The translations under genes and the position numbers were made by a program. A stretch of DNA of 64,000 nucleotides from Psychroserpens luteolus (lineage in GTDB: Bacteria; Bacteroidota; Bacteroidia; Flavobacteriales; Flavobacteriaceae): positions 64,141 through 128,140 of the forward strand of contig NZ_JAHVXI010000007.1 in the NCBI RefSeq assembly GCF_021032705.1, given 5' to 3'. Shown here piece by piece: positions 7,825 to 16,051 of the stretch. Every line of letters begins with the position of its first letter. Positions within the stretch are counted from its first letter, which is position 1. Below the pieces are notes generated by a model. The model saw only the letters and a list, made by a program, of their open reading frames with translations. It ran no database searches and had not been told where the DNA came from.

Positions 7825-9033
7825 CTAAACTCGTTCTATAATAGCGGCATACCCTTGACCAACACCAATACACATCGTAATTAGAGCATATTTCTTTTGT
7901 TGTTCATGCAATTCTAAAGCTGCTGAGTAAGCAATTCTTGCCCCTGTAACTCCAAGCGGGTGCCCAATAGCAATCGAACCTCCATTTGGATTTAATCGCG
8001 GATCATCATCTGCCAATCCCCATGCTCTTGTGCATGCGAGGGCTTGAGCCGCAAAGGCTTCATTTAGTTCTATAACATCTATATCATCCATGGTTAATCC
8101 AGCTTTTTCCAACGCCTTGTTTGACGCTTGCACTGGACCAATACCCATAATTCTTGGTTCTACACCTACCACAGCAGAACTTACAATTCTTGCCAATGGT
8201 TTTAGATTATATTTTTTAACAGCATCTTCAGAAGCAATAATTGTAGCGGCTGCGCCATCGTTTAATCCTGAAGAGTTTCCAGCGGTTACACTTCCACCTT
8301 CTTTTTTAAAGGCCGCTCTTAATTTTCCTAAAACGTCCAGTGATGTATTTGGTTTCACAAATTCATCCTTTGAAAATTGGATTGGATCTTTTTTTCGCTG
8401 TGGAATTTCTACTGTTACAATTTCTTTTGCTAATCGACCGTTTTCTTGAGCCTTTGATGCTTTCATCTGGCTCCAGTATGCAAATTGATCTTGATCTTCA
8501 CGTGAAATATTATATTTTTCTACAAGGTTTTCAGCGGTATTCCCCATACCATCTGTTCCGTACATTTTATGCATTTTAGGATTGATAAAACGCCATCCAA
8601 ACGTAGAATCATACATTTTAGAATCACCTCCAAATCCAGTTGATGGTTTTGCAATTACGTATGGACCACGAGTCATATTTTCGACACCACCTGAAATAAA
8701 TAAATCGCCATCGCCAGCTTTTATAGCGCGATTGGCGTGAATAATGGCAGACAATCCAGAACTGCATAAACGATTAACTGTTTCTCCTGGAACTGTAAAT
8801 GGTAATCCTGCTAATAATGATGCCATTCGTGCCACGTTACGATTATCTTCTCCTGCTTGGTTGGCACATCCCATAATCACATCGTCATAAGCTTCTTTGG
8901 GAATATTAGGATTACGTTTAACGACTTCTGAAATCACTAAAGCTCCTAAATCGTCTGTTCGAACAGCAGATAGAGTACCTTTATAATTTCCTATTGGTGT
9001 ACGAACACCATCAATGATATATGCGTCTTTCAT
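7825..9033 (-). CDS. paaJ: 3-oxoadipyl-CoA thiolase
   Basis: 402-residue thiolase with all family signatures: acyl-accepting Cys90 in TVNRLCSSGLSAI, the active-site His in IAIGHPLGVTGAR, and the second Cys in TMCIGVGQG close to the C-terminus. It cleaves 3-oxoadipyl-CoA to acetyl-CoA and succinyl-CoA, the last step of the pathway (also active on the 2,3-didehydro form). The length equals PaaJ/PcaF proteins. Context in the paa cluster supports PaaJ over a generic acetyl-CoA acetyltransferase. Confidence 0.92.
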   Translation of the reverse strand: MKDAYIIDGVRTPIGNYKGTLSAVRTDDLGALVISEVVKRNPNIPKEAYDDVIMGCANQAGEDNRNVARMASLLAGLPFTVPGETVNRLCSSGLSAIIHANRAIKAGDGDLFISGGVENMTRGPYVIAKPSTGFGGDSKMYDSTFGWRFINPKMHKMYGTDGMGNTAENLVEKYNISREDQDQFAYWSQMKASKAQENGRLAKEIVTVEIPQRKKDPIQFSKDEFVKPNTSLDVLGKLRAAFKKEGGSVTAGNSSGLNDGAAATIIASEDAVKKYNLKPLARIVSSAVVGVEPRIMGIGPVQASNKALEKAGLTMDDIDVIELNEAFAAQALACTRAWGLADDDPRLNPNGGSIAIGHPLGVTGARIAYSAALELHEQQKKYALITMCIGVGQGYAAIIERV

Positions 9034-9046
9034 ATAATATTATCTT

Positions 9047-9571
9047 TTATTCTTTCTCGACAAGTTTAGCCGATTTTATTGCTTTTTCACCATATTTCTT
9101 AAAGGCCTCATCCTGATTTTTTTCATAAAATGCAGTCACCATAATACTAGCTTCATCAGTATGTTCCTTGGCAAACATGAGCATATAGTAAGTCTTACCT
9201 TCACGCTCTATGGATTGTTTTAAAAATAAAATACGTTTGCCGTCATTTTTAAGTTCGCCTTTATCAAGTATATCTGTATCCTTATCTTCTGTGAGTTCGT
9301 TTTTTAAATCCTGCTCCAACTTTTCAAAAGATGATGGTACAAGCATAGCTACAATACCTGATTTTTGATCTTCAGTAAAATGAGAATTGCCTTGAGACAT
9401 CGTAAATATACTTTTATCGATATCCATCTCTATGACAGAATTGAATAACATATTAAAGTCTTCTTTAATCTCGATTTCTTCTTCTACAACGTCATCTTCT
9501 TGTGTAAATCCGATACTTGTAAATAACATTGAAACAAATACAATGAGGTACTTTGCGTTTAATTTAATCAT
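9047..9571 (-). CDS. Exported hypothetical protein in paa operon
   Basis: About 174 residues when started at the ATG at 9571 (MIKLNAKYL...). An in-frame ATG at 9601 is less likely because it lies deep inside paaI. The N-terminus is a signal peptide (KYLIVFVSMLFTSIGFTQ, cleavage expected near TQ-ED), so the product is exported, unlike every neighbour. The mature part is acidic and then has a mixed alpha/beta region (KRILFLKQSIEREGKTYYML, SIMVTAFYEKNQ). I do not recognise a family. It overlaps the end of paaI by 8 bp, which indicates coupled translation. Confidence 0.65.
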   Translation of the reverse strand: MIKLNAKYLIVFVSMLFTSIGFTQEDDVVEEEIEIKEDFNMLFNSVIEMDIDKSIFTMSQGNSHFTEDQKSGIVAMLVPSSFEKLEQDLKNELTEDKDTDILDKGELKNDGKRILFLKQSIEREGKTYYMLMFAKEHTDEASIMVTAFYEKNQDEAFKKYGEKAIKSAKLVEKE

Positions 9572-9974
9572 GTGTCCAATCTTTTTGAGTTCTATATACA
9601 ATGCCTTTAAATAAGGCTACTAATTCTTCTCCACGTTTTACTTCTATAATATTGAAGCCTAATTTATTGTTTACTTTTTCTATAACCGATTCTGCTACCA
9701 AATAATCCCCTTCATCTAAGGCTTCTATGTGGTTAATACTCGTTTCAATAGATACGGCATACTTACCATGGGTATTCGCTGCAAAACCAAATGCAGTATC
9801 TGCTAATGAATAGCTAATACCTCCATGTGCTTTGTTCATACTATTGAGCATTTCTTTACGAATAGTCATTGCAACTTTACAGCGGCCAATTTCACATTCT
9901 AAAATCTCAATACCTAACCATTGACTGTAGGCATCTTGACTTAGCATTTTATATGGGATTTGTTCTCCTTTCAT
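9564..9974 (-). CDS. paaI: PaaI hydroxyphenylacetyl-CoA thioesterase
   Basis: 136-residue single hot-dog-fold thioesterase. The active-site stretch NKAHGGISYSLADTAFGFAAN contains the conserved His-Gly-Gly and the catalytic Asp of PaaI enzymes. Known role: releases CoA from hydroxylated or stalled phenylacetyl-CoA derivatives so that CoA is not trapped. It begins directly after the paaH stop (0 bp gap) and overlaps the following exported protein gene. Confidence 0.9.
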   Translation of the reverse strand: MKGEQIPYKMLSQDAYSQWLGIEILECEIGRCKVAMTIRKEMLNSMNKAHGGISYSLADTAFGFAANTHGKYAVSIETSINHIEALDEGDYLVAESVIEKVNNKLGFNIIEVKRGEELVALFKGIVYRTQKDWTHD

Positions 9975-11150
9975 TTAAAAGAACGTTTTATTCTCTCTAT
10001 TCATTTTACGCAACAACGGGCTACAACGATAGCGATCTTCATGGTACTCATCGTACAATTCATCTAGTTTTGACACACACCAATCGATTCCTTTTTCGTC
10101 TGCCCAAGCCAATAAACCTTTAGGATAATTCACTCCTTTTGTCATCGCATTATCTATATCTTCTGCTGATGCAATATTTAAAAACAAAGCATCTGCGGCT
10201 TCGTTAATTAACATGACTAACACACGATTAAAAATTTTCTCTGATAGCTCATTATTCTGGGATTCTGAAACAAGTTCAGGATGACGCTGAATCAATTTGC
10301 CATTATCGTCATAGTCATAATACCCTTTACCAGATTTTCTACCTAAATAGCCTGCTTCAGCAAATCGTTTTTGTGTGAACGCTGGTTTATATCTTGGATC
10401 AAAATAGAACGCTGTAAACACAGTTTCTGTCACTGTATAGTTAACATCATTTCCAATAAAATCCATGAGTTCAAATGGTCCCATTCTGAAGCCACCTAAA
10501 GTCTTTAAACTCCGGTCAATCGTTGCAAAATCGGCTATACCTTCTTCATAAATCCTCAAAGACTCACCATAAAACGGTCTCGCCACTCTATTTACAATAA
10601 ATCCTGGTGTATCCTTAGCCACAGCGACTACTTTTTTCCAATCGGCAATCATCTGTACTGAAGTCTCTAAAACTTCTTTAGAGGTTTGAATCGCTGGAAT
10701 AACTTCAACTAATTTCATTAAAGGCGCTGGATTAAAAAAGTGAATACCTATACAGCGCTCAGGCTTCTCTAAAGATGCTGCAATTGAAGCAATTGATAAA
10801 CTAGAGGTATTTGATGCAATGATACAATCATTGGCCACATAACTTTCTAATTCTGAAAACACCTTTTTCTTGATCTCCAAGTTTTCGATAATGGCTTCGA
10901 TTGTTAAATTTGAATCTGATAATGCTTTTAAACTATCTACATAAGAGATATTAGATTGAATTCGTTCTTTTTCAACAGTATCGATACGTCCTTTTTCGAT
11001 GAGACGTGATAATATTTTTTCTAGAGCGGCTTTGGCTTTATCTAAAGCGGCTTGATTGGTATCGTATAATTTAACGTGACAACCAGCAGTGGCAGCAACT
11101 TGTGCGATGCCGCTTCCCATGGTTCCACTTCCAATGATTCCTACGTTCAT
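9975..11150 (-). CDS. paaH: 3-hydroxyacyl-CoA dehydrogenase
   Basis: 391-residue NAD-dependent dehydrogenase that oxidises 3-hydroxyadipyl-CoA to 3-oxoadipyl-CoA. The dinucleotide motif GSGTMGSGIAQVAA is at residues 7-20, the active-site His region at IGIHFFNPAPLMKLVEVI, and the C-terminal helical domain contains PGFIVNRVARPFY and GPFELMDFIGNDV. The length is intermediate between the small 3-hydroxybutyryl-CoA dehydrogenases and the two-domain PaaH of E. coli (about 475). A second short helical repeat is present (residues 300-385). The gap to paaG is 1 bp. Confidence 0.9.
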   Translation of the reverse strand: MNVGIIGSGTMGSGIAQVAATAGCHVKLYDTNQAALDKAKAALEKILSRLIEKGRIDTVEKERIQSNISYVDSLKALSDSNLTIEAIIENLEIKKKVFSELESYVANDCIIASNTSSLSIASIAASLEKPERCIGIHFFNPAPLMKLVEVIPAIQTSKEVLETSVQMIADWKKVVAVAKDTPGFIVNRVARPFYGESLRIYEEGIADFATIDRSLKTLGGFRMGPFELMDFIGNDVNYTVTETVFTAFYFDPRYKPAFTQKRFAEAGYLGRKSGKGYYDYDDNGKLIQRHPELVSESQNNELSEKIFNRVLVMLINEAADALFLNIASAEDIDNAMTKGVNYPKGLLAWADEKGIDWCVSKLDELYDEYHEDRYRCSPLLRKMNRENKTFF

Positions 11151-11151
11151 A

Positions 11152-11934
11152 TTATTTCCCTTTGAATTCTGGTTTACGTTTTTCGATAAATGCGGCTACA
11201 CCTTCTGCATAATCTTCACTCTGTGCCGCTTCTATTTGTAATTTTGACTCAAGCGCTAGTTGTTCTTTTAATGTATTGGTCATGGATTGATTAAATAATT
11301 CTTTAATAAACCCTAAAGCTTTAGTTGGCATATGAGCTAGTTTATAAGCCAGTTTATTTACGTCATCTTCAAAGCTCTCTAAAGGCATAACTTTGTAAAT
11401 CATCCCTAAACGTTCGGCCTCTTTGGCAGACACTTTATCGCCTAGCATAGCCAAAGCTGATGCTTTCTGGAATCCGATTAATCGTGGTAAAAAGAAAGTT
11501 CCTGCGCTATCAGGAACCAAACCAATTAAACTAAATGCTTGAATAAAACTTACGTTCTCATGGGCTACAACAATATCACAGGCTAAAGCAATATTTGCTC
11601 CTGCTCCTGCTGCCACACCATTTACTGCAGCAATAATTGGTTTTTTAATTTCACGTATTCTAGTAATGATTGGGTTATAATGTTCTTCGAGGATCTTTTT
11701 AAACCCAGGGTTTAATTCGGGATCTGTGACTTCTTTTAGATCTTGACCTGCACAAAATGCTTTTCCGTTACCAGAAAGTACAATGGCTCTCACTTGGTCA
11801 TTAGTTTCACAATCGTCCATTATAGATTGCAGGCTCAATGCCATCTCTCGATTAAAACTATTAAATACTTCTGGTCTATTGAGCGTGATGTACGCAACCA
11901 TGTTTTCAATTCTTAGTTGTATTGAATTACTCAT
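11152..11934 (-). CDS. paaG: 1,2-epoxyphenylacetyl-CoA isomerase
   Basis: 260-residue crotonase very close in layout to E. coli PaaG: RPEVFNSFNREM near the N-terminus, oxyanion-hole segment KAFCAGQDLKEV, NGVAAGAGANIALACDI, and the Asp-containing SLIGLVPDSAGTFFLPRL that corresponds to the PaaG catalytic loop. PaaG converts the ring epoxide to oxepin-CoA and later shifts the double bond. It is the first gene after the 325-bp gap, so it may have its own promoter. Confidence 0.88.
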   Translation of the reverse strand: MSNSIQLRIENMVAYITLNRPEVFNSFNREMALSLQSIMDDCETNDQVRAIVLSGNGKAFCAGQDLKEVTDPELNPGFKKILEEHYNPIITRIREIKKPIIAAVNGVAAGAGANIALACDIVVAHENVSFIQAFSLIGLVPDSAGTFFLPRLIGFQKASALAMLGDKVSAKEAERLGMIYKVMPLESFEDDVNKLAYKLAHMPTKALGFIKELFNQSMTNTLKEQLALESKLQIEAAQSEDYAEGVAAFIEKRKPEFKGK

Positions 11935-12259
11935 ACCTTATATTTTTCTCTCTTTTCTTTTTTCCATTGATGAAAAAAGAAACAAAAAAATCTAGACTGA
12001 CTAAACCTTGACTAAATTTTTCTTTTGAATTCTAAATCTTCCGACCTTTTCAGCTAAAAAGCTGAATTCGAACAAGCGGAAGCTTCTAACGAATTCTTCA
12101 ATTCAAATTTCAAGTCAACCTTTAGTAGGTCAATTATTATATTTCTGACCATTCTCGCGTTAGCAATTGAACGGTTTGTTTGAGCTCCTTGCAAAGAGCG
12201 AGTAGTGAAAGCGCGACCTTTGGGTAACGCCATAAATAAACTTTCACTATTTCTTGCTG
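11935..12259. other. Intergenic region between paaD and paaG
   Basis: This is the only gap over 300 bp inside the paa cluster. It contains an A/T-rich hairpin near paaG (arms 11956-11964 and 11972-11980, loop CATTGAT), an AT-rich middle, and a dispersed repeat at 12156-12231. A 72-codon frame at 12054-12272 on the minus strand runs through the repeat and overlaps paaD. I treat it as chance or repeat-derived and not as a gene. No convincing promoter for paaG could be fixed. Confidence 0.5.
12156..12231 (+). repeat. Dispersed intergenic repeat, copy 1
   Basis: Begins CGCGTTAGCAATTGAACGG, passes through GAGCTCC and AGAGCGAGTAG, and ends GAAAGCGCGACCTTTGGG then TAACGCC. Two related elements lie at 31106-31187 and 62072-62157. 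All three have the same orientation, and each lies just 3' of a minus-strand gene (here 28 bp after the paaD stop). The conserved parts are the two ends (CGYRTTAG-ATTGA and GARAGC-CGACC-TTTGGG-AACGCC); the middle varies. Confidence 0.65.
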
Positions 12260-12760
12260 TCATTTTAAACATTTAAAATAGTCGAATGGCTCTTGGCAAT
12301 CCTCACACTGAAATTGTGCTTTACATGCTGTAGAACCAAACTGACTGACCAATCGTGTATTTTGTGAACCACAATTGGTGCATTTTACAATTCGTTTTCC
12401 ATGGAGCAAGACATCTTTATCGGCTTCGGCTTCTAAAGGTGCTGCTATACCATAGTCTTCTAGTGCTTTTCGTCCTCTTGGTGTAATCCAGTCGGTCGTC
12501 CAAGCAGGATGTAAAATCAAATCAACTTGAGATTCGTAACCTGCCTCTTTTAATACTTTTTTAATATCATCACCAATGACATCCATTGCAGGACAGCCAC
12601 TGTAAGTTGGTGTGATTTCTACTTTTACACTATTATTAACAATCACAGCAGAACGCACAACTCCCATATCCATAATAGATAATACTGGAATTTCAGGATC
12701 TGACACCTGTTCCAGTATTGGGATTAACGTTTCGTCTATATGTTGTTCTGTTGCGGTCAT
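12260..12760 (-). CDS. paaD: Phenylacetyl-CoA epoxidase maturation factor
   Basis: 166 residues. The N-terminal two thirds form the MIP18/DUF59 fold (PVLSIMDMGVVRSAVI, then TPTYSGCPAMDVI with the conserved Cys). The C-terminal third is a small four-cysteine zinc ribbon (CTNCGSQNT and, further on, CEDCQEPFDYFKC). PaaD is needed to assemble or load the metal centres of the PaaABCE epoxidase. Four adjacent genes encode the other subunits. The gap to paaC is 14 bp. Confidence 0.92.
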   Translation of the reverse strand: MTATEQHIDETLIPILEQVSDPEIPVLSIMDMGVVRSAVIVNNSVKVEITPTYSGCPAMDVIGDDIKKVLKEAGYESQVDLILHPAWTTDWITPRGRKALEDYGIAAPLEAEADKDVLLHGKRIVKCTNCGSQNTRLVSQFGSTACKAQFQCEDCQEPFDYFKCLK

Positions 12761-12774
12761 GTTTTTGAACTATG

Positions 12775-13530
12775 TCACCATTCCATATTTGGATAGGTAC
12801 GTTGCATATATTGCAAATCACTTAATAAGTATCCTAAATGTTCTGTATGAACTCCTTGCTTTCCTCCTTTTTGAAACCATTTGGATTCGGGCGTTTGAAG
12901 TCTTGCTTCTGTTAATAGATTACTTACGCTTTTGTAATAATTATCTTTTAATTTTGTGACATCAACACCTATACCTTCAGCGACCGTAGCTTTATCGGCC
13001 TCGGTAAGATGGAATAATTCATCGGTATAAGTCCATAAATCATTTATAGCATCTTGCATTTTTTGGTTACTTTCTTCAGTACCATCTCCTAAACGTTTTA
13101 CCCAGTCTGAAGAAAAGCGTTCATGATAGCTTACTTCTTTTATACACTTGTTTGCGATTGCCGAAAGTGTTAAGTCTGAACTTTTTTGTAGCTCAGCTAA
13201 AAAGGCTAAATGATAGACATCGAATAAGAATTGTCGTCCAATGGTATAGGCAAAATTGGTATTAGGTTGCTCAACCAATAGTACATTTTTGTACTCACGT
13301 TCTTTACGAAGCATAGCAATATCGTCTTCAGTTCTTCCATCTCCAGCTATTTTACCAGCATATTGGAAATAACTACGTACTTGTCCGAATAAATCCAACG
13401 AAATATTCGTGCAGGCAATATCTGTTTCTAAACTTGGTCCGTGACCACAGAGTTCTCCCATGCGTTGGCCAAGGATAAGGCTATTATCTGCAATACCAAG
13501 AATGTAGTTATATAAATTTTCGTTTTTCAT
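12775..13530 (-). CDS. paaC: Phenylacetyl-CoA epoxidase subunit C
   Basis: 251 residues from the ATG at 13530 (MKNENLYNYILG), which fits the usual PaaC N-terminus. An in-frame ATG at 13563 would add 11 residues and would place the start inside a palindromic repeat, so I reject it. All-helical ferritin-like fold; LILGQRMGELCGHGPSLETD marks the family, and YHERFSSDWVKRLGDG contains conserved Glu/His residues. PaaC is the structural non-catalytic partner of PaaA in the heterotetramer. Confidence 0.92.
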   Translation of the reverse strand: MKNENLYNYILGIADNSLILGQRMGELCGHGPSLETDIACTNISLDLFGQVRSYFQYAGKIAGDGRTEDDIAMLRKEREYKNVLLVEQPNTNFAYTIGRQFLFDVYHLAFLAELQKSSDLTLSAIANKCIKEVSYHERFSSDWVKRLGDGTEESNQKMQDAINDLWTYTDELFHLTEADKATVAEGIGVDVTKLKDNYYKSVSNLLTEARLQTPESKWFQKGGKQGVHTEHLGYLLSDLQYMQRTYPNMEW

Positions 13531-13551
13531 CTTAAAAATTTGTTTGATGAG

Positions 13552-13585
13552 ATTCCGAAACATGTTCGGAATGACGCAAGCGTCA
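13552..13585. repeat. Twin palindromic repeat between paaC and paaB
   Basis: Two adjoining perfect palindromes: ATTCCGAA-ACATG-TTCGGAAT (13552-13572) and TGACGC-AA-GCGTCA (13572-13585). The second covers the paaB stop codon (13583-13585). Read together, the core looks like the GAGATTCC...GGAATGAC short palindromic repeats found scattered through many bacterial genomes. In the mRNA it could form a hairpin pair between two epoxidase subunit genes and tune stability or subunit ratio. That role is inference. Confidence 0.6.
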
Positions 13586-13870
13586 CATATGTTTTACTTC
13601 GTCTGGTAAATCGTAAAATGTTGGATGGCGGTAGACCTTATCTTGAGCTGGTTCGAATAATTCACCATTGTTCTCAGGATTGGATGCTGTGATATGCTTT
13701 GATTCTACAACCCATATACTTACACCTTCATTTCGTCTAGTATAGACATCACGTGCATTTTCTAGAGCCATTTCAGCATCTGCAGCATGAAGGCTTCCAA
13801 AATGCCTGTGTTCTAATCCGTTTTTACTTCTTACGAAGATTTCCCAAAGTGGCCAGTTTTTTGTTGACAT
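13583..13870 (-). CDS. paaB: Phenylacetyl-CoA epoxidase subunit B
   Basis: 95 residues from the ATG at 13870 (MSTKNWPLWEIFVRSKNG). Longer readings upstream run through paaA in another frame and are not plausible. Contains the family core HRHFGSLHAADAEMALENAR and ends KVYRHPTFYDLPDEVKHM. PaaB is a small bridging subunit that joins the PaaAC units. Starts 11 bp after the paaA stop. Confidence 0.92.
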   Translation of the reverse strand: MSTKNWPLWEIFVRSKNGLEHRHFGSLHAADAEMALENARDVYTRRNEGVSIWVVESKHITASNPENNGELFEPAQDKVYRHPTFYDLPDEVKHM

Positions 13871-13881
13871 AACTTTATATT

Positions 13882-14838
13882 TTAAACTGCTTGTTTTTCT
13901 TTTCTTTGTCTTTTCTTTTCTGCATGAGCCATGGCAGCATCGCGCACCCATTCTCCACGCTCCCAAGCACCAACTCTTGCTTTCATTCGTTCTTTGTTCA
14001 TTGGCCCATGACCTTTGACAACTTGCCAAAATTCATCCCAATCGATTTCTCCAAAATCATAGCTTTGACGTTCTTCATTCCATTTTAAATCTGGATCTGG
14101 AATTGTTAGTCCTATCAAATCGGCCTGAGGTACAGTTTGATCAATAAACTGTTGGCGTAATTCATCATTTGTTTTACGCTTTAATTTCCATTTCATAGAT
14201 TGAGCGGTATGCACCGATTTGTCATCTGTAGGACCTAACATCATTAAGCTTGGCCACCACCAACGGTTCAATGCGTCTTGAGCCATTTCCTTTTGTTCAG
14301 GTGTTCCATTGGCTAATTTGATCATAATCTCATAGCCTTGACGTTGATGAAAGCTTTCTTCTTTACACACACGAATCATTGCTCTGGCATAAGGACCGTA
14401 AGATGTATTGCACAATGGTACTTGATTAATTATAGCCGCACCATCTACCAACCATCCAATCGCTCCCATATCTGCCCATGTTAAAGTAGGATAATTGAAA
14501 ATACTAGAGTATTTAGCTTTACCAGTATGTAACTGTTCATACAACTCATCTCTAGAGATACCTAAGGTTTCTGTAGCCGAATACAAGTACAATCCATGAC
14601 CTGCTTCATCTTGCACTTTCGCAAGTAACGCGACCTTACGTCTTAATGAAGGCGCCCTAGTAATCCAGTTGCCCTCTGGAAGCATTCCTACAATTTCAGA
14701 ATGTGCATGTTGGGACATTTGTCTGATGTGCGTTTGACGATACTTTTCAGGCATCCAATCTTTTGGTTCGATTTTTTCGTCCCTAGCGATACGCTCATCA
14801 AATTGTTTTTCTAAGCTTTTAATTTGCTCTTCACTCAT
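13882..14838 (-). CDS. paaA: Phenylacetyl-CoA epoxidase catalytic subunit A
   Basis: 318-residue di-iron monooxygenase that inserts an oxygen atom into the ring of phenylacetyl-CoA to give the 1,2-epoxide. Ligand-type residues are visible in HAHSEIVG (Glu48), QDEAGHG (Glu78, His81) and [12 protein letters not shown] (Glu161, His164). The tail is strongly basic (KKRQRKEKQ). Followed by paaB and preceded 70 bp upstream by paaE. Confidence 0.95.
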   Translation of the reverse strand: MSEEQIKSLEKQFDERIARDEKIEPKDWMPEKYRQTHIRQMSQHAHSEIVGMLPEGNWITRAPSLRRKVALLAKVQDEAGHGLYLYSATETLGISRDELYEQLHTGKAKYSSIFNYPTLTWADMGAIGWLVDGAAIINQVPLCNTSYGPYARAMIRVCKEESFHQRQGYEIMIKLANGTPEQKEMAQDALNRWWWPSLMMLGPTDDKSVHTAQSMKWKLKRKTNDELRQQFIDQTVPQADLIGLTIPDPDLKWNEERQSYDFGEIDWDEFWQVVKGHGPMNKERMKARVGAWERGEWVRDAAMAHAEKKRQRKEKQAV

Positions 14839-14908
14839 AACTTTTGTTTTTAGTGACTCAATTTTTCCTTTTCAATATATGGTTGGTTTGATGTTTAATT
14901 ATTGGGAA

Positions 14909-15982
14909 TTACACATCAAAATCTACGACTACTTTTTCAGTTGTTGGCACAGCTTGGCAACTCAATACATAATTTTGCGCCACTTCCTTATCTTCTAATG
15001 CGTAGTTTATTTTCATTTCTACTTCACCATCAACAACCTGACATTTACAAGTACTGCACACACCTCCTTTACAAGCAAAAGGTAAATCGGCGCCAGCGCC
15101 TAAAGCTGCATCTAAAATATTATCATATTCTTTAGTCATGGTGAATGCAAATTCTTTTCCTCCATCAACTATTGTAATTTCTATACCTTCTACATTTTGT
15201 TGAGCCAGACGTTCAGCTCTCTTGATGTCTTCCTCAGAAAGTCCTGTAACAAATAGCTCGAAATGAACAAGGTCTTTTGATAAACCTTTATTTACCAGAT
15301 AGTCGCTTACATAATTTACCATTTGCTCTGGACCACATAAGAACACTTCACTCGTATCTGGAATATCAATAAATGTTTTGGTAAGCACTTCCATTTTTTC
15401 ATCGTCAAAACGTCCATTAAACAATTCGATATCTCGACGTTCTTTAGTTAAGAAATAATAGATTTCCAGTCGTCCAAAATAAGTGTTTCTGAGTTGCTCC
15501 AGTTCTTCTTTAAAGATAATGGATTTTGCGGTTTTATTCACATAAAATAACTTGCAAGTTGAATTAGGTTCAGATGCAAGATGCGTTTTTATCATTGAAA
15601 GGACAGGTGTAATTCCACTACCAGCAGCAAAAAATAAATAATTCTTTGAGCTTTCAGGCATGACGTCTACTCCAAATGTTCCACTTGGTGCCATGACCTC
15701 AATTTCATCTCCAATTTTTAGTTCTTCATTGACGTAAGTTGAGAATTTACCTCCTGGAATTTGCTTCACGGCAACTCGCCATTGTTTTTCAAATGGACTT
15801 GAGCACAAAGAGTATGAACGACGTACATCCTCTCCATTGATGTCTGCCTTGAGTGTTAAATGCTGACCTTGATTAAATTTGAATTCGTCATGCAATTCTG
15901 ATGGAATTTCAAAAGCCACTACTGAAGTATCTTCTGTTTCCTTATAAATATCTGCAATCTTTAGGTTATGAAATTCTGCCAT
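14909..15982 (-). CDS. paaE: Phenylacetyl-CoA epoxidase reductase
   Basis: 357 residues, the electron-transfer subunit. The FAD-binding motif RRSYSLC is at 54-60, the NAD(P)-binding segment FAAGSGITP near 118-126, and the C-terminal plant-type 2Fe-2S domain has Cys304, Cys309, Cys312 and Cys342 (CKGGVCSTCKC...SCQ). It takes electrons from NAD(P)H to the di-iron centre of PaaA. First gene of the operon; its ATG lies 18 bp inside the palindromic operator, just downstream of the putative transcription start. Confidence 0.95.
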   Translation of the reverse strand: MAEFHNLKIADIYKETEDTSVVAFEIPSELHDEFKFNQGQHLTLKADINGEDVRRSYSLCSSPFEKQWRVAVKQIPGGKFSTYVNEELKIGDEIEVMAPSGTFGVDVMPESSKNYLFFAAGSGITPVLSMIKTHLASEPNSTCKLFYVNKTAKSIIFKEELEQLRNTYFGRLEIYYFLTKERRDIELFNGRFDDEKMEVLTKTFIDIPDTSEVFLCGPEQMVNYVSDYLVNKGLSKDLVHFELFVTGLSEEDIKRAERLAQQNVEGIEITIVDGGKEFAFTMTKEYDNILDAALGAGADLPFACKGGVCSTCKCQVVDGEVEMKINYALEDKEVAQNYVLSCQAVPTTEKVVVDFDV

Positions 15983-16000
15983 AGGTATAACTTAAACATT

Positions 16001-16020
16001 AAACTAACACTTGTTAGTTT
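16001..16020. promoter_or_regulatory. Putative TetR operator upstream of paaE
   Basis: Perfect inverted repeat AAACTAACA-CT-TGTTAGTTT (9-bp arms, 2-bp spacer). Size and symmetry are typical of TetR-family operators, and a TetR gene lies immediately upstream. It begins 6 bp downstream of a TAnnTTTG element at 16027-16034, so a bound repressor would cover the transcription start. By analogy with TetR-type PaaR proteins, phenylacetyl-CoA is the likely inducer (inference). Confidence 0.75.
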
Positions 16021-16026
16021 GGAGAA

Positions 16027-16034
16027 CAAAGATA
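16027..16034 (-). promoter_or_regulatory. -7 element of paa operon promoter
   Basis: TATCTTTG on the minus strand matches the Bacteroidota -7 consensus TAnnTTTG. It lies in the 69-bp gap between the TetR gene and paaE. I see no good TTG at the usual -33 distance. Support comes from its position directly beside the palindrome. Confidence 0.5.
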
Positions 16035-16051
16035 CAAAATATTATTCTTAA

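Noticed and set aside
8090-8449. 119-codon ORF opposite paaJ on the plus strand
   Set aside because: Antisense shadow of a well-conserved gene with no protein-like features; the same applies to all other long antisense frames.
12054-12272. 72-codon ORF on the minus strand in the paaD-paaG gap
   Set aside because: It runs through the dispersed repeat and into paaD, has no recognisable domain, and its composition reflects the repeat.
13552-13563. Longer PaaC starting at the ATG at 13563
   Set aside because: It would start inside the palindromic repeat and add residues (MFRNLIKQIF) not typical of PaaC.
1-16000. paa cluster as a recently acquired island
   Set aside because: No change in base composition visible by eye, no integrase, tRNA or flanking repeats at its edges.
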